DNA of 64,000 bases. It comes from an uncultured Clostridia bacterium (GTDB taxonomy: Bacteria > Bacillota > Clostridia > Lachnospirales > CAG-274). The notes beneath the pieces are model-generated. The model made no database searches. It was given only the letters and a program-made list of their open reading frames with translations, and had not been told where the DNA came from. The position numbers were made by a program, and so were the translations under genes. Position 1 is the stretch's first letter. Each line of letters starts with the position of its first letter. The DNA lies in assembly GCA_947630725.1 (NCBI GenBank), contig CANRIS010000008.1, forward strand, positions 25,700 to 89,699. Reading direction: 5' to 3'. Positions 46,737 through 56,371 of the stretch are shown here, one piece after another.

Positions 46737-47279
46737 CTAAACCGCCGCAAAGCTTCTTTCGTTTATTTCGGATATGGCCTCTATAAGTCCTCCCGCTATT
46801 ATGTCGGACATATCCAGTACGGTCGAGAGCCTTGTGTTCTGAAGGATCCTTATGCTGCTGTGGCTGTCGGAGTTGACTATACCCGTTATACCTATATTGC
46901 CTGCGACAGGCAGCTCCTTGTTGAGAGCCGTGCCGGGTCTTATGCCTCTGTCGGCTATGGTTATATGACCTATATGGCTGCCGAGAGCCGCATCTACGGC
47001 TATAACGAAAGGATCGCCCTCATTTCTTATTTTTTCGAGCACATATTTCAGATTTTTGGCGTGGACGGGCTCGTGTATAGTGCCGTAGACCCTGTTTCCC
47101 GCTTTTCTCAGCCTGTCTCCCACAAAAGGCCCCAGACTGTCTCCCGTTACTCTGTCGGTGCCTATGCACAGTACGACTATATGCGTATGCCCCTTGAATC
47201 CTTCGGCTATCATAAGCTTCAGAGTGCTTTTTATTTTTCGTACGGCATATTTGTCTGCACTGTCAATATAAAATGTCAT
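46737..47279 (-). CDS. yyaC: Spore-associated protease YyaC
   Basis: The 180-residue protein has 'VLCIGTDRVTGDSLGP' and 'VDAALGSHIGHI', the conserved core of YyaC (DUF1256), a GPR-like putative germination protease found in spore formers. The length and start (ATG after GGGAGTGA) fit the family. Its presence supports a sporulating organism. It is divergent from ruvA. Confidence 0.92.
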   Translation of the reverse strand: MTFYIDSADKYAVRKIKSTLKLMIAEGFKGHTHIVVLCIGTDRVTGDSLGPFVGDRLRKAGNRVYGTIHEPVHAKNLKYVLEKIRNEGDPFVIAVDAALGSHIGHITIADRGIRPGTALNKELPVAGNIGITGIVNSDSHSSIRILQNTRLSTVLDMSDIIAGGLIEAISEINERSFAAV

Positions 47280-47424
47280 AAGCTCACTCCCACGGATTTG
47301 TCCTTTGATGTTTCGGTTCTCTGTATCTGCAAAATTCAGAATTTTGCGAAATTATAACCTTCCTGAATTAATCTTTCCTCCAATACCTAAATTTATTCCT
47401 GCGAAGGTATATTAATTCGCATTA

Positions 47425-47453
47425 TTGCAAAAGCTTTTTTTCTGTGATATAAT
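47425..47453 (+). promoter_or_regulatory. Promoter of ruvAB
   Basis: TTGCAA (47425-47430) and a perfect TATAAT (47448-47453) with 17-bp spacing. The start point would fall near 47460, which rules out the ATG at 47457 and supports the ruvA start at 47508. Confidence 0.65.
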
Positions 47454-47507
47454 TCTATGGAACAGAAATTTCCGACAGACAGATATTTTCGGCAGGTGAA
47501 TGATTTT

Positions 47508-48110
47508 ATGATAAATTATATAAAGGGAAAGGTCACCCAGAAGGGCGAGGATCATTTTGTCATAGAGACCTCGGGGGGAATAGGCTTTAAGGTATATGCC
47601 TCTCCGTCTACGCTTATGAACATATCCTATGATGAAACACAGGTTTTTACATATATGAACGTAACGGAAAACGACATCTCCCTTTACGGCTTTTTGTCGG
47701 CTGAGGAGCTTGGACTTTTTTATAGGCTGATAACCGTTTCGGGAGTGGGGCCGAAATCTGCCGCAGGGCTTCTGAGCGCGCTTTCTCCGTCTCAGATAGT
47801 GTTCGCCATAGTTGCCGAGGACGTAAAGACCCTTTCATCGGGCCCCGGCATAGGCAGAAAGACCGCCCAGAGGATCATACTGGAGCTTAGGGACAAGCTG
47901 TCTAAGGACGGCGGATATGATATTTCGGAAAAAGCTCTGAGCGATATTGCGGCACCCATCGCTGCATCTGACGAAAGAGCTGAGGCGACAGAGGCTCTCA
48001 TCGCATTGGGATTTACAAGAGGAGAGGCAGCGAAGGCCGTTTCGGCGGTATATATACAGGGTATGACGACCGAGGAGATTCTTAAGCAGAGCCTGAGAGC
48101 GCTGTCATAA
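47508..48110 (+). CDS. ruvA: Holliday junction branch migration protein RuvA
   Basis: About 200 residues, the normal length. It starts 'MINYIKGKV' like most RuvA proteins, after GCAGGTGA. The OB domain I is followed by two helix-hairpin-helix motifs ('[13 protein letters not shown]', '[13 protein letters not shown]') in domain II and by the C-terminal RuvB-binding domain III ('[13 protein letters not shown]'). It acts as a tetramer at Holliday junctions with RuvB, encoded 16 bp downstream. Confidence 0.96.
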   Translation: MINYIKGKVTQKGEDHFVIETSGGIGFKVYASPSTLMNISYDETQVFTYMNVTENDISLYGFLSAEELGLFYRLITVSGVGPKSAAGLLSALSPSQIVFAIVAEDVKTLSSGPGIGRKTAQRIILELRDKLSKDGGYDISEKALSDIAAPIAASDERAEATEALIALGFTRGEAAKAVSAVYIQGMTTEEILKQSLRALS

Positions 48111-48126
48111 TGAGGAGATAGACGAT

Positions 48127-49122
48127 ATGGAAAGACTTATAAATTCGGCGTTCGGCACCGAGGATATTTATCTTGAACCAAAGCTGCGCCCACAGACTCT
48201 CGAAGCATATATAGGACAGCAGAGCGTCAAGGAAAATCTTAGGGTGTATATGGAGGCGGCAAAAAAAAGGGGCGAACCTCTCGACCACGTTCTTCTGTAC
48301 GGCCCTCCCGGATTGGGAAAAACTACGCTGTCAAATATAATAGCGTCTGAAATGAGGGCGAATATAAAAGTCACATCGGGGCCTGCCATCGAACGCCCCG
48401 GAGATATGGCAGCTATATTGAACGGGCTTTCGGAGGGGGACGTTCTGTTTATTGACGAGATACACCGCCTCAACCGTCTTGTGGAGGAGGTACTCTATCC
48501 TGCGATGGAGGATTTTGTTCTGGATATAGTCATAGGAAAAGGCTCGGCGGCAAAAAGCATAAGAATGGAGCTTGCAAAATTTACTCTTGTGGGGGCGACC
48601 ACAAGGGTGGGGCTGCTTACTGCGCCCTTGAGAGATCGTTTCGGCGTTATAAGCCGACTTGAACTGTATACTCCCGAGGAGCTTATGCAGATAGTGAAGA
48701 GATCGGCTATGGTTCTCAAAACCAAAATAACCGAGGACGGAGCTATGGAAATAGCGGGGCGGTCGAGAGGCACCCCCAGAATAGCCAACAGACTTTTAAG
48801 GCGTATAAGGGATTTTGCCGATATAAAATATGACGGAATAATAACGGCGGAGGTGGCTGACGAGGTACTTGGCATACTCGATGTGGACAAGTCGGGTCTT
48901 GACTCAAACGACAAGAGACTTCTCTCGACCATAATAGACAAGTTTGGCGGAGGACCCGTAGGTGTTGACACCCTTGCGGTGGCAATAGGGGAGGAAAGCG
49001 ACACCATAGAGGACGTATATGAGCCGTTTCTCATACAGCAGGGCTTTATAAACCGCACCTCAAAGGGAAGAGTGGCTACGGCTCTTGCCTACAAGCATCT
49101 GGGGCTTGAATTTTTTGCATGA
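48127..49122 (+). CDS. ruvB: Holliday junction helicase RuvB
   Basis: The 331-residue AAA+ ATPase has Walker A '[10 protein letters not shown]', Walker B 'LFIDEIHRL', sensor 1 '[20 protein letters not shown]' region and C-terminal winged-helix domain ending '[14 protein letters not shown]'. It drives branch migration with RuvA. There is no ruvC nearby, as usual in Firmicutes. Confidence 0.97.
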   Translation: MERLINSAFGTEDIYLEPKLRPQTLEAYIGQQSVKENLRVYMEAAKKRGEPLDHVLLYGPPGLGKTTLSNIIASEMRANIKVTSGPAIERPGDMAAILNGLSEGDVLFIDEIHRLNRLVEEVLYPAMEDFVLDIVIGKGSAAKSIRMELAKFTLVGATTRVGLLTAPLRDRFGVISRLELYTPEELMQIVKRSAMVLKTKITEDGAMEIAGRSRGTPRIANRLLRRIRDFADIKYDGIITAEVADEVLGILDVDKSGLDSNDKRLLSTIIDKFGGGPVGVDTLAVAIGEESDTIEDVYEPFLIQQGFINRTSKGRVATALAYKHLGLEFFA

Positions 49123-49189
49123 TATAAATTATATGGATCGGCTGAAATCCGCCGTATAAAAATTTCGGAATGTAAAATAATATAATATT

Positions 49190-49630
49190 ATGAAGAAGAG
49201 ATTTTTTATATACGGCTTTATGGGAACAACTATTGAAACACTGTGGACGGGGCTTAATTCGCTCCTTTTGGGAAATTTAAGGCTTATATCGCGCACATCT
49301 CTCTGGATGATACTCATATACGGACTGATGACGCTCTGCGAGCCTGTTTTTAAGGTACTTAAAAACAAGCCCCTTGTTATAAGAGGGCTTGTGTATACTG
49401 CCCTTATTTTTTCGGCGGAGTACCTTACGGGGCATTTTTTAAGGAGCTTCGGCATATGCCCGTGGGATTATTCCTATACGACCCACAGCATAAACGGCCT
49501 GATACGCCCCGACTATGCTCCTCTGTGGTTTGCGGCAGGGCTTTTTTATGAGAAACTGTATTTTTTTCTCAGAAGCTTGGCAGAACAAAAGGATAAAAAA
49601 GATATGCGCCCGAAGCTCCCGAAGTCATAG
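49190..49630 (+). CDS. CmpB-like putative ABC-transporter-type membrane protein (PF06541)
   Basis: The 146-residue protein has about four membrane helices. 'GTTIETLWTG' near the start and 'CPWDYSYTTHSINGLIRPDYAPLWF' toward the end are typical of the PF06541 family, common in Clostridia. Despite the family name, no ABC partner is present and the function is unknown. An inverted repeat overlaps its 3' end. Confidence 0.8.
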   Translation: MKKRFFIYGFMGTTIETLWTGLNSLLLGNLRLISRTSLWMILIYGLMTLCEPVFKVLKNKPLVIRGLVYTALIFSAEYLTGHFLRSFGICPWDYSYTTHSINGLIRPDYAPLWFAAGLFYEKLYFFLRSLAEQKDKKDMRPKLPKS

Positions 49631-49648
49631 GAGACCAAAGCGCATATC
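49601..49648. terminator. Inverted repeat at the convergent gene ends
   Basis: A 9-bp perfect stem GATATGCGC/GCGCATATC (49601-49609 with 49640-49648) spans the stop of the CmpB-like gene and is followed by AT-rich DNA ending in ATTATTTTT. It is probably a weak terminator serving both convergent genes. Confidence 0.5.
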
Positions 49649-49654
49649 TGTGTA

Positions 49655-51769
49655 TCATATTATTTTTATAAAGAATGCCGACAGCTTATTTTTAAGACCT
49701 GATTTTTTCAGACAGTTCTTTGCGGCGGCCTTCGCCTCTTTGTAAACTAAAGCGGAGCTGTCTTTTGGGTCGCTGCTGTAGAAAAACAGGTTCATATCCC
49801 CGTATATGGGAGTATTTTCAAATATATTTTCTCCGAAGAATGCCTTTACCGCTTCGGTATAGCCGTAAAGAGCGTTCTTTTTTGTTTCGATGTTTTTTGA
49901 AGAAAGCTTTATTTGTCTTATAAGTATAATTAAATATCGTCTCAGCAGACTCAGCACAAACAATATTAAAGCGACTGCGGCTGCCGCCTTTGAGACGGTT
50001 CTGAGGGCGCCTTTTGCAAGCTGGGTGCTTTTATGCTTCAGCTTTGCTGAAAATTCAGCCGAATCCATAACCCTCAGAGAGTTTATTTCGGCATCTATGG
50101 TTTCTTCTGCGTTGTCGGGAAGAAAATTCACGGGCAGCCAGCCGAAGCCGTCAATATATACTTCCGCATAAGCTATTGCGTCCATATTTGTTATGTCGGT
50201 TTTGTATTTGTCCGAGACCTTTGACGAATCGTCCTTGTCCGAAACCTTTATGGCTATGCCCTCGGCATAACGTGCAGGCAGTCCCATATAACGCAGTGCC
50301 ATAACGCCTACGGAGGCTATCTGATTGGAGCCGCCCTTTCCCGATTCTATGGTGAACTTTATGGGGTCGGCGCCTGCTTCGGGAGCGGGAGGAGTTATTG
50401 TAAAGGCTATTTTTTCGTTTATGCGGCTGCGCAGCTCCGACAGAAGCTGAGATCTTATCTGATATTGTCCCAGATCTGCGGTCAGCTCCCCGAGGGCGCC
50501 TTTAAGCTCATCGGGGACATCGAGATAGTTGTTCTTTACATATTCAGAATACTTTTCTTCTCTTTCGAGAACATTTTCGGTTTTTTCTCCCGGAGCCTCT
50601 GCAGTGAGTATCTGCCTTATGCGTTCGGGCGTAAGATCATAATAAGTAAAACCCTCGGTTTTAAGCTCATAAAAGCTGCCGCCGTTGTAGCTTCCGCTTA
50701 TCATAAAGTAGGGCTGAAATGAGTTTTTTACCGCCTCTGTTCTCTCTATGGAATATTCTACCGTGTTATAGCCGAAAAGCATATTGCTCGATGAATGATC
50801 CAGATCCACTATCTCCATAGATATATTTTCGCCGTTCTCAACGGGACACTGCGCCTTTTTGCTGTCAGGGAGAGGAACCCAGCCTGAGCCCGAAAAGCTG
50901 TCTCCCGTATAGCTTTTCATACAGAAATCGGAAGTATAATCCGACAGTGTAAGTATGAGCATAAGCTGAGACCTTACAAGTCCGCTCATAGTAAAGGCGT
51001 AGAGGTTGCCCTCTGTGAGGGAGCTTATCATAAGATCGGGTTTAAGCTTTTTTATGAAAGAGGTTTTGTCATAACCCGAAAGCAGCTCGCTCCGGGTTCT
51101 GAACTCCTTGTACTGCTGTTCGTTGAAGTCTGCCGCAAGCTTTGACGTAACAAAAAGGGCGCACAGTCCGAATATGCCGAAGGATACAAATCCCAGAAAA
51201 GGGCTGTTTTTTGAAGAAAATGAGTATGCCGCAAGACACAGCCCCACGACAAGACCCAATATATAAAGACCCGGGTCATAGGGCTTGTTCATAACTGTTA
51301 TATATGCAGTCGCCGCAGCCATAAATAAAAAATAAGGTATAAAGCTGATACGCAGATTCTGCAAAAAAGCCATAAGGCATATAAAAAGGAAAAAGCTCAC
51401 GGACAGAAAGCCCGAATATATGTCCTTGTCAAGGGTGAAAGAAGCGTGGGTTCTTGCAAAATCGACTATCTGTATAAGGCTCTCTCTCAGTACGTCATAG
51501 TTCATATAGATAACGGCGCAAAAGCAGGCCCCAAAGGGCGCTATTACAAAAAGGGGTCGGCGCCTAAAAAGAAGTATTATAAAGGCTGTTCCGAGACCCG
51601 TATATATGCCCTGTTTTATTATTTCGGGCGAAAATTCCTTATCGAATATATTGAAATACATCATAAAGAAAACCGCCAGACAGCACAGCAGGACGGCTGC
51701 GTCCGTAATGACGTATATATGATTTTTTTTGTTGATTTCTTCAAATCTTCTTTTTTTGAAATTAAGCAT
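49655..51769 (-). CDS. TgpA-like membrane protein with degenerate transglutaminase domain
   Basis: The 704-residue protein has about seven N-terminal membrane helices (20-215), an extracellular region with a transglutaminase-like domain (about 430-550), another helix (about 590-615) and a C-terminal DUF4129-like tail. The fold signature 'GLPARYAEGI' is kept. However, the catalytic Cys is Ser ('GGSNQIAS' for GxCxxFA), the His is Ile ('IAYAEVYIDG' for HAWVEV) and the Asp is Asn ('GWLPVNF' for GWxPVDP). It should therefore be enzymatically inactive and perhaps acts as a binding scaffold. It forms a triad with the DUF58 and MoxR genes upstream. Confidence 0.82.
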   Translation of the reverse strand: MLNFKKRRFEEINKKNHIYVITDAAVLLCCLAVFFMMYFNIFDKEFSPEIIKQGIYTGLGTAFIILLFRRRPLFVIAPFGACFCAVIYMNYDVLRESLIQIVDFARTHASFTLDKDIYSGFLSVSFFLFICLMAFLQNLRISFIPYFLFMAAATAYITVMNKPYDPGLYILGLVVGLCLAAYSFSSKNSPFLGFVSFGIFGLCALFVTSKLAADFNEQQYKEFRTRSELLSGYDKTSFIKKLKPDLMISSLTEGNLYAFTMSGLVRSQLMLILTLSDYTSDFCMKSYTGDSFSGSGWVPLPDSKKAQCPVENGENISMEIVDLDHSSSNMLFGYNTVEYSIERTEAVKNSFQPYFMISGSYNGGSFYELKTEGFTYYDLTPERIRQILTAEAPGEKTENVLEREEKYSEYVKNNYLDVPDELKGALGELTADLGQYQIRSQLLSELRSRINEKIAFTITPPAPEAGADPIKFTIESGKGGSNQIASVGVMALRYMGLPARYAEGIAIKVSDKDDSSKVSDKYKTDITNMDAIAYAEVYIDGFGWLPVNFLPDNAEETIDAEINSLRVMDSAEFSAKLKHKSTQLAKGALRTVSKAAAAVALILFVLSLLRRYLIILIRQIKLSSKNIETKKNALYGYTEAVKAFFGENIFENTPIYGDMNLFFYSSDPKDSSALVYKEAKAAAKNCLKKSGLKNKLSAFFIKII

Positions 51770-51774
51770 GGCGT

Positions 51775-52731
51775 TCAGCCTCTTCCGTCAATATAGAGCG
51801 AGCTTTTGCTCACGCCCTCGGCCACAGCGGGCTTGAGGGATATCAGCACGCAGGCCATATCCGTTATATCCTTTTCTTCCGTTACGGTTGTGGGTATGCT
51901 GTTTGTCTTTGTTTTGAAAAGAATGGTATGTTTTATGTTGTTTTCAATAAGCTCGCAGCTCAGACTGTATACCCTGTTATAAAAATGCTCGGTGGATTTA
52001 AGACTGTCAAAAAACGGAGAGCAGACGATAGTCAGCTCTTTGTCGATAGGCAGGCTGTATTCCTTTGATATGAGCATACCTCTTTTGGCAGAAAGCTTAT
52101 GGTGTATCTGACGATAGCGGTCGCCCTCTCTGTATTCTCTTATGCCGAATATTTCGCTCACGTCATCGCCGCTTTTTTCTTCGGAAAATTTGTCCTCATC
52201 AAGCCTTATGTTTGATTTTTCGAGATATTTTTCCAGATCCACGGGGATTCTTTTGGGCAGTATATATTGTCTGAATTTTAGCTTCGGTCTTTTTGAAAGC
52301 CTGAAAAGCCCGAAAATATCCCTTATAATGAGCTTTTCGGCTGTTATGTCCACAACTCCGCAGTGATCGGGATTTATTCTCAGGGTTATTTTCTTTTTGA
52401 GTATGGGCAGGGTGGAAAAATGTATCCTCTGCCTTGACGATCTCTCGGTGAGGTTGTTATACATTTTTATGACTAAAATGCCGTCAAATATGGGGAGAAG
52501 ACTGCGAATTTCGATGTGGAGCCTGTTTTCTGCGTTTCTTTCGACCACAGACGCCGAGGTTTTTCCCTTGATTCCGATAAAGGGAAACGTAAGCAGCAGA
52601 TCGGCAGCCGCCAGAACGGGAAAAATAAGCAGCAGTACAAAAAGCACCATAAACGGATATTTGTCCGAAAGAAGTATAAGTCCTCCCGAAACGGCAAGGG
52701 CAAGTATATAGAGTATCTTTATAATAAGCAT
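51775..52731 (-). CDS. DUF58 protein
   Basis: The 318-residue protein has two N-terminal membrane helices (about 5-45), a beta-rich region, and the DUF58 core 'IREYREGDRYRQIHHKLSAKRG', matching the REYxxGDxxRxIHWK motif. DUF58 proteins have a von Willebrand A-like fold and travel with MoxR ATPases and transglutaminase-like membrane proteins. Start and stop nearly abut its neighbours (2 and 5 bp), so it is in one operon. Confidence 0.9.
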   Translation of the reverse strand: MLIIKILYILALAVSGGLILLSDKYPFMVLFVLLLIFPVLAAADLLLTFPFIGIKGKTSASVVERNAENRLHIEIRSLLPIFDGILVIKMYNNLTERSSRQRIHFSTLPILKKKITLRINPDHCGVVDITAEKLIIRDIFGLFRLSKRPKLKFRQYILPKRIPVDLEKYLEKSNIRLDEDKFSEEKSGDDVSEIFGIREYREGDRYRQIHHKLSAKRGMLISKEYSLPIDKELTIVCSPFFDSLKSTEHFYNRVYSLSCELIENNIKHTILFKTKTNSIPTTVTEEKDITDMACVLISLKPAVAEGVSKSSLYIDGRG

Positions 52732-52733
52732 AA

Positions 52734-53663
52734 TTAAAGTCTTTCGCCTTTCAGTATGTCCTTAAGAATGTCCTGCGCCGTCATTTCTTCGGCAAGCGCC
52801 TCTGAGCTTGAAACTATCCTGTGGGAGCAGGTATCCACAAAAACCTCCTTTATATCATCGGGGGTCACAAAGTCACGACCCTCGCACAGAGCCCTCGCCA
52901 TAGACATATGCAGCACCGAAAGAGAGCCTCGGGGACTTATGCCTATGCGTATATAGGGGCTTTTTCGTGTTTTGTCCGAAAGTGACACGATCTTTTTATA
53001 TATTTTGTCTTCCACAAAAATTTCCTTTACGGCATTCTGTATCTCTATAAGGAGCGACTTGTCGGCTATCTGATTTACCTCGTCAAGGGGGTTGGATGTC
53101 TTTCTCTCCCTGAGTATGTCCATTTCGCTTTCGGCATCGGGATAACCTATCGAAAGGCGTATCAGAAAACGGTCAAGCTGGGACTCGGGCAGTCTCGATG
53201 TGCCTATGGAGCCGACAGGGTTCTGTGTAGCCAGTACGGTAAAGGGCGAGGGTATGTCATAGGTGCGGCCGTCTACGGAGACTCTTTTTTCTTCCATCGC
53301 CTGAAGCAGAGCCGACTGGGTTTTTGACGATGTTCTGTTTATTTCATCGGCTAAAAGGAGGTTGCACATAACTATGCCCTCCTTATATTCAAAGCTGTCG
53401 GTCTGCTTGTTGTACATCGTAAAACCCGTTATGTCCGTAGGCAGCACATCGGGGGTGAGATAGACCCTGTTGACATCAAGACCCAGCGCCTTTGAAAACG
53501 CCAGAGCTATTGTGGTTTTTCCCACTCCGGGTATATCGTCCAAAAGAATGTTTCCGCCTGCGGCTATTGCGGTGAAGATTTTTCTTATTTCCGTATCCTT
53601 TCCCGAAACTGCTTTTTTGACCTCATTTAATATTTTATCTACAATAGGCTTATAGTTTTCCAT
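52734..53663 (-). CDS. MoxR-family AAA+ ATPase
   Basis: The 309-residue protein has Walker A 'DIPGVGKTTIAL', Walker B 'LLADEINRTSSKTQSALL', the sensor region 'VLATQNPVG' and a C-terminal lid domain. MoxR ATPases act as chaperones for metal-centre insertion or complex assembly; here the partners are the DUF58 and TgpA-like proteins. It is the first gene of the triad. Confidence 0.95.
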   Translation of the reverse strand: MENYKPIVDKILNEVKKAVSGKDTEIRKIFTAIAAGGNILLDDIPGVGKTTIALAFSKALGLDVNRVYLTPDVLPTDITGFTMYNKQTDSFEYKEGIVMCNLLLADEINRTSSKTQSALLQAMEEKRVSVDGRTYDIPSPFTVLATQNPVGSIGTSRLPESQLDRFLIRLSIGYPDAESEMDILRERKTSNPLDEVNQIADKSLLIEIQNAVKEIFVEDKIYKKIVSLSDKTRKSPYIRIGISPRGSLSVLHMSMARALCEGRDFVTPDDIKEVFVDTCSHRIVSSSEALAEEMTAQDILKDILKGERL

Positions 53664-53724
53664 ACTTCCTCCGAAATTCTTTTGTCTCCTGTTTTTACGG
53701 TTTTATTTTAAAAATACAAGGTCT

Positions 53725-53753
53725 ATTTTACAACAAAAAAGCCCTGCGTACAA
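53725..53753 (-). promoter_or_regulatory. Promoter of the MoxR-DUF58-TgpA operon
   Basis: On the - strand, TTGTAC (53748-53753) and TAAAAT (53725-53730) are spaced 17 bp. Confidence 0.5.
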
Positions 53754-53804
53754 GACAAATTATCAAATTTAAAAAAATTTAATAATATGACGGCAATTTT
53801 ATAA

Positions 53805-53833
53805 TGGACATAAGGACTTCGGGGCTGTATAAT
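53805..53833 (+). promoter_or_regulatory. Promoter of fbp
   Basis: TGGACA (53805-53810) and a perfect TATAAT (53828-53833) are spaced 17 bp. A GAGGTGA ribosome binding site precedes the ATG at 53888. Confidence 0.6.
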
Positions 53834-53887
53834 TAAATAATAAAACCACAAACATTTCAGAATAAAAAGCAAAGAGGTGATAAGCAG

Positions 53888-55804
53888 ATGTATAATTTCA
53901 CAAGCGGCGAAAGCTACGGTTCAAACGCAAGGTATCTGAGACTTCTTGCGGAAAAATATCCTACCATTCAGGACGTATGCACAGAAATAATCAACTATGA
54001 GGCCATACTGAACCTTCCCAAGGGGACGGAGCATTTTATGTCGGATCTTCACGGCGAGTATGAAGCCTTTTTTCATATCCTCAACAACTGCTCAGGAGTG
54101 ATAAAAGAAAAAGCCGAGCTGCTTTTTTCGGACAGCTTAAGCAGCGAAGAAATATCCGATCTTTGCACTCTCATATACTATCCCTCGGACAAAATAAGGC
54201 TCATAAAGGCTTCGGGCAGAGCCACTCCGGAGTGGTATCTTTTTATGCTTAAGCATCTTATAGAGCTTTCAAAATATCTTTCTTCAAAATATACGAGGAC
54301 GACCGTGCGAAAGGCTATGCCCGAGGCATACGCCTATATTATGGACGAGCTTTTGCACGCTCAGCCCGATGAGGACAACAATCAGGTGCGCTATCACAAT
54401 AAAATAATAGAGACCCTCATACAGCTTGACAACGGCGATGATTTTATAAAGGCTCTTGCAAAGCTCATAAAACGCCTTTCCGTTGACAGGCTGCATATTG
54501 TGGGAGATATTTTTGACAGGGGAGCAAGACCCGATACGATACTCGATATGCTTATGGACTATCATTCACTGGATATAGAATGGGGCAACCACGATATTCT
54601 CTGGATGGGAGCTGCATCGGGCAGCGAGGCCTGCGTGGCTACGGTGGTGAGAAACAGCCTTTCCTACAACAATATGGACGTACTCGAAAAGGGCTACGGA
54701 ATAAGCCTGAGACCCCTCACCATATTTGCCGAGCATACCTACGGCAGCATCGAGGATCTGACCGAGGCGTCAAAAGTTGCAATTTCCATAATCCTTTTCA
54801 AGCTTGAGGGACATATAATAAAACGCCACCCCGACTATAATATGAACAAGCGCATACTTCTGGAAAGGATCGATCTTAAAAACAAAACCGTGAACATAGA
54901 CGGAAAGGACTATGAGCTGAACGATATTCCCCTTGTGACCATAGACCCCGATGACCCTCTGAGGCTCACAAGGGAGGAGCAGGAGGTCATTGACGGGCTT
55001 GTGGCGGCTTTCAGAGAGAGCGAAAGACTTCATAAGCATATTCAGTTTTTGTATGACAAGGGAGGCATATATAAGGTTTATAACGGAAACCTTCTTTATC
55101 ACGGCTGCATACCCCTTGACGATGACGGAAACTTCAACCGTGTAGCCCTTGACGGCAGAATATACTGGGGAAAGCTTTATATGGACTATGCCGACCATAC
55201 AGCAAGAATAGCCTATGTAAAGAAGGATAGATATGCCCTTGATTTTATGTGGTACCTCTGGACGGGAAACAAGTCGCCCCTGTGCGGAAGGGTCATAAAG
55301 ACCTTTGAAAGAATGATGCTGAAGGATAAGGAAACGTGGAAGGAGCCTATGGACAACTATTATACATACTACAGAAACGAAGCCGTATGCAGTATGATAC
55401 TCAGGGAATTCGGGCTGTTTGAGCCTACCTCTCACATAATAAACGGCCATACTCCCGTAAAGGTAATAAAGGGCGAAAGCCCCATAAAGGGCGGCGGAAA
55501 GCTCATCATAATAGACGGCGGCTTTTGTCACGCATATCAGAAAACCACGGGGATAGCAGGCTATACGCTTATATTCAATTCTCATGGGCTGAGGCTCAAG
55601 TCGCACCACCCATTCAAAAGCCGTGAGTCGGCAGTCTCTGAAAATACCGACATAGTTTCTGAATCCGTAAGGCTTGAAACCATAAATCACAGGGTTATGA
55701 TAGGCGACACCGACAGGGGACGAAAGATAAAGCAGGAAATAGCCGACCTCACGGAGCTTCTGAACGCCTATCGTTCAGGCATAATCGTACCAAAATTCAA
55801 ATGA
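53888..55804 (+). CDS. fbp: Class III fructose-1,6-bisphosphatase
   Basis: The 638-residue protein matches the length and N-terminus ('NARYLRLLAEKYPTIQDVCTE' type) of Firmicute class III Fbp. It hydrolyses fructose-1,6-bisphosphate in gluconeogenesis. The metallophosphatase motifs are visible: 'MSDLHGEYEAF', 'VGDIFDRGARPDTILD', 'WGNHDILWMG' and 'INGHTPVKV'. It is transcribed alone and ended by a strong hairpin. Confidence 0.96.
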   Translation: MYNFTSGESYGSNARYLRLLAEKYPTIQDVCTEIINYEAILNLPKGTEHFMSDLHGEYEAFFHILNNCSGVIKEKAELLFSDSLSSEEISDLCTLIYYPSDKIRLIKASGRATPEWYLFMLKHLIELSKYLSSKYTRTTVRKAMPEAYAYIMDELLHAQPDEDNNQVRYHNKIIETLIQLDNGDDFIKALAKLIKRLSVDRLHIVGDIFDRGARPDTILDMLMDYHSLDIEWGNHDILWMGAASGSEACVATVVRNSLSYNNMDVLEKGYGISLRPLTIFAEHTYGSIEDLTEASKVAISIILFKLEGHIIKRHPDYNMNKRILLERIDLKNKTVNIDGKDYELNDIPLVTIDPDDPLRLTREEQEVIDGLVAAFRESERLHKHIQFLYDKGGIYKVYNGNLLYHGCIPLDDDGNFNRVALDGRIYWGKLYMDYADHTARIAYVKKDRYALDFMWYLWTGNKSPLCGRVIKTFERMMLKDKETWKEPMDNYYTYYRNEAVCSMILREFGLFEPTSHIINGHTPVKVIKGESPIKGGGKLIIIDGGFCHAYQKTTGIAGYTLIFNSHGLRLKSHHPFKSRESAVSENTDIVSESVRLETINHRVMIGDTDRGRKIKQEIADLTELLNAYRSGIIVPKFK

Positions 55805-55848
55805 CCCACAGCCGTTCATAAATATGGCTGCATTTTGACAACAGCGTT

Positions 55849-55873
55849 AGCCTCCGCCGAAAAAGCGGAGGCT
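55849..55873 (+). terminator. Terminator of fbp
   Basis: Stem AGCCTCCGC/GCGGAGGCT (55849-55857 with 55865-55873) is followed by TTTTTT. Confidence 0.85.
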
Positions 55874-55889
55874 TTTTTGATGGATCGGG

Positions 55890-56345
55890 TCAGTATATTT
55901 TGTTTATGTCGAACATATTGGACAGCAGCATCCAGTTTTGGAGAAATGGCCTCATAATGTTCCAATAGCTGAGCCCCGCAAGACCGAATTCCGCAGCCAG
56001 GTCGGCCTTTGCCTTTATGCTTTCGGCATCCTCGAACCACACCTCATGGAGCCTGCCGTCGGCAGCCTTGTACATATAATAGGGGCTTGCGGCAGTCTTG
56101 TCGAACATTATTTCGGCATTGTTTTTGTAGGCTCTGTCAACGGCCTCCACATTTGAAATGGATTCGGCTCTTGACTCCCCCCTGACATATGGCAGCGTCC
56201 AGTCATAGCCATAATTCGGCATACCCATATATATTTTTCGTGGATTTATTTCCGACACGGCATACTCCACGACCTCCCTGACCTTGTTTATAGGCGCAAC
56301 CGCCATAGGAGGACCATAGGTATAAGACCATAAATCATAACAGTA
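55890..56345 (-). pseudogene. C-terminal half of a YaaH/SleL-type GH18 spore glycosidase, interrupted by the integrated element
   Basis: About 150 codons remain, reading 'WSYTYGPPMAVAPINKVRE' then 'YMGMPNYGYDWTLPY' and ending 'LSYWNIMRPFLQNWMLL...'. This is the conserved last part of the glycoside hydrolase 18 domain of spore cortex-lytic or germination enzymes such as YaaH/YdhD. The C-terminus is complete. Homology starts abruptly at the Trp of the usual 'MTYEWGYTYGPP' motif; before it the frame runs 'CYDL' into the recombinase terminator. The catalytic DxDxE strand and the LysM repeats are missing and would lie at the other end of the element, outside the window. The gene may be rejoined by excision. 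Confidence 0.82.
56322..56345. other. Probable attachment junction (att) of the serine-recombinase element
   Basis: This is the point where GH18 coding homology stops and element DNA begins. On the - strand the junction reads TGTTATGATTTATGG then the glycosidase codons. It lies directly downstream of the recombinase gene. The crossover dinucleotide cannot be fixed without the other end; the ATGG shared with the expected TATGAATGG is a candidate core. Confidence 0.55.
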
Positions 56346-56371
56346 AAAGAGCCGGGATTAACGGCTCTTTT
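56345..56371 (-). terminator. Terminator of the recombinase gene
   Basis: Stem AAAAGAGCCG/CGGCTCTTTT overlaps the recombinase stop codon. On the - strand it is followed by ACTG and then the att junction, so it protects the downstream glycosidase remnant. Confidence 0.75.

Noticed and set aside
47457..47507. Longer N-terminus for RuvA from the ATG at 47457
   Set aside because: The predicted transcription start is near 47460 and standard RuvA proteins begin at the equivalent of 47508, which has its own ribosome binding site.
56346..56357. Read-through fusion of the recombinase with the glycosidase remnant, since they share a reading frame
   Set aside because: A single TAA separates them and a terminator hairpin overlaps it; the shared frame looks accidental, although it is worth noting.
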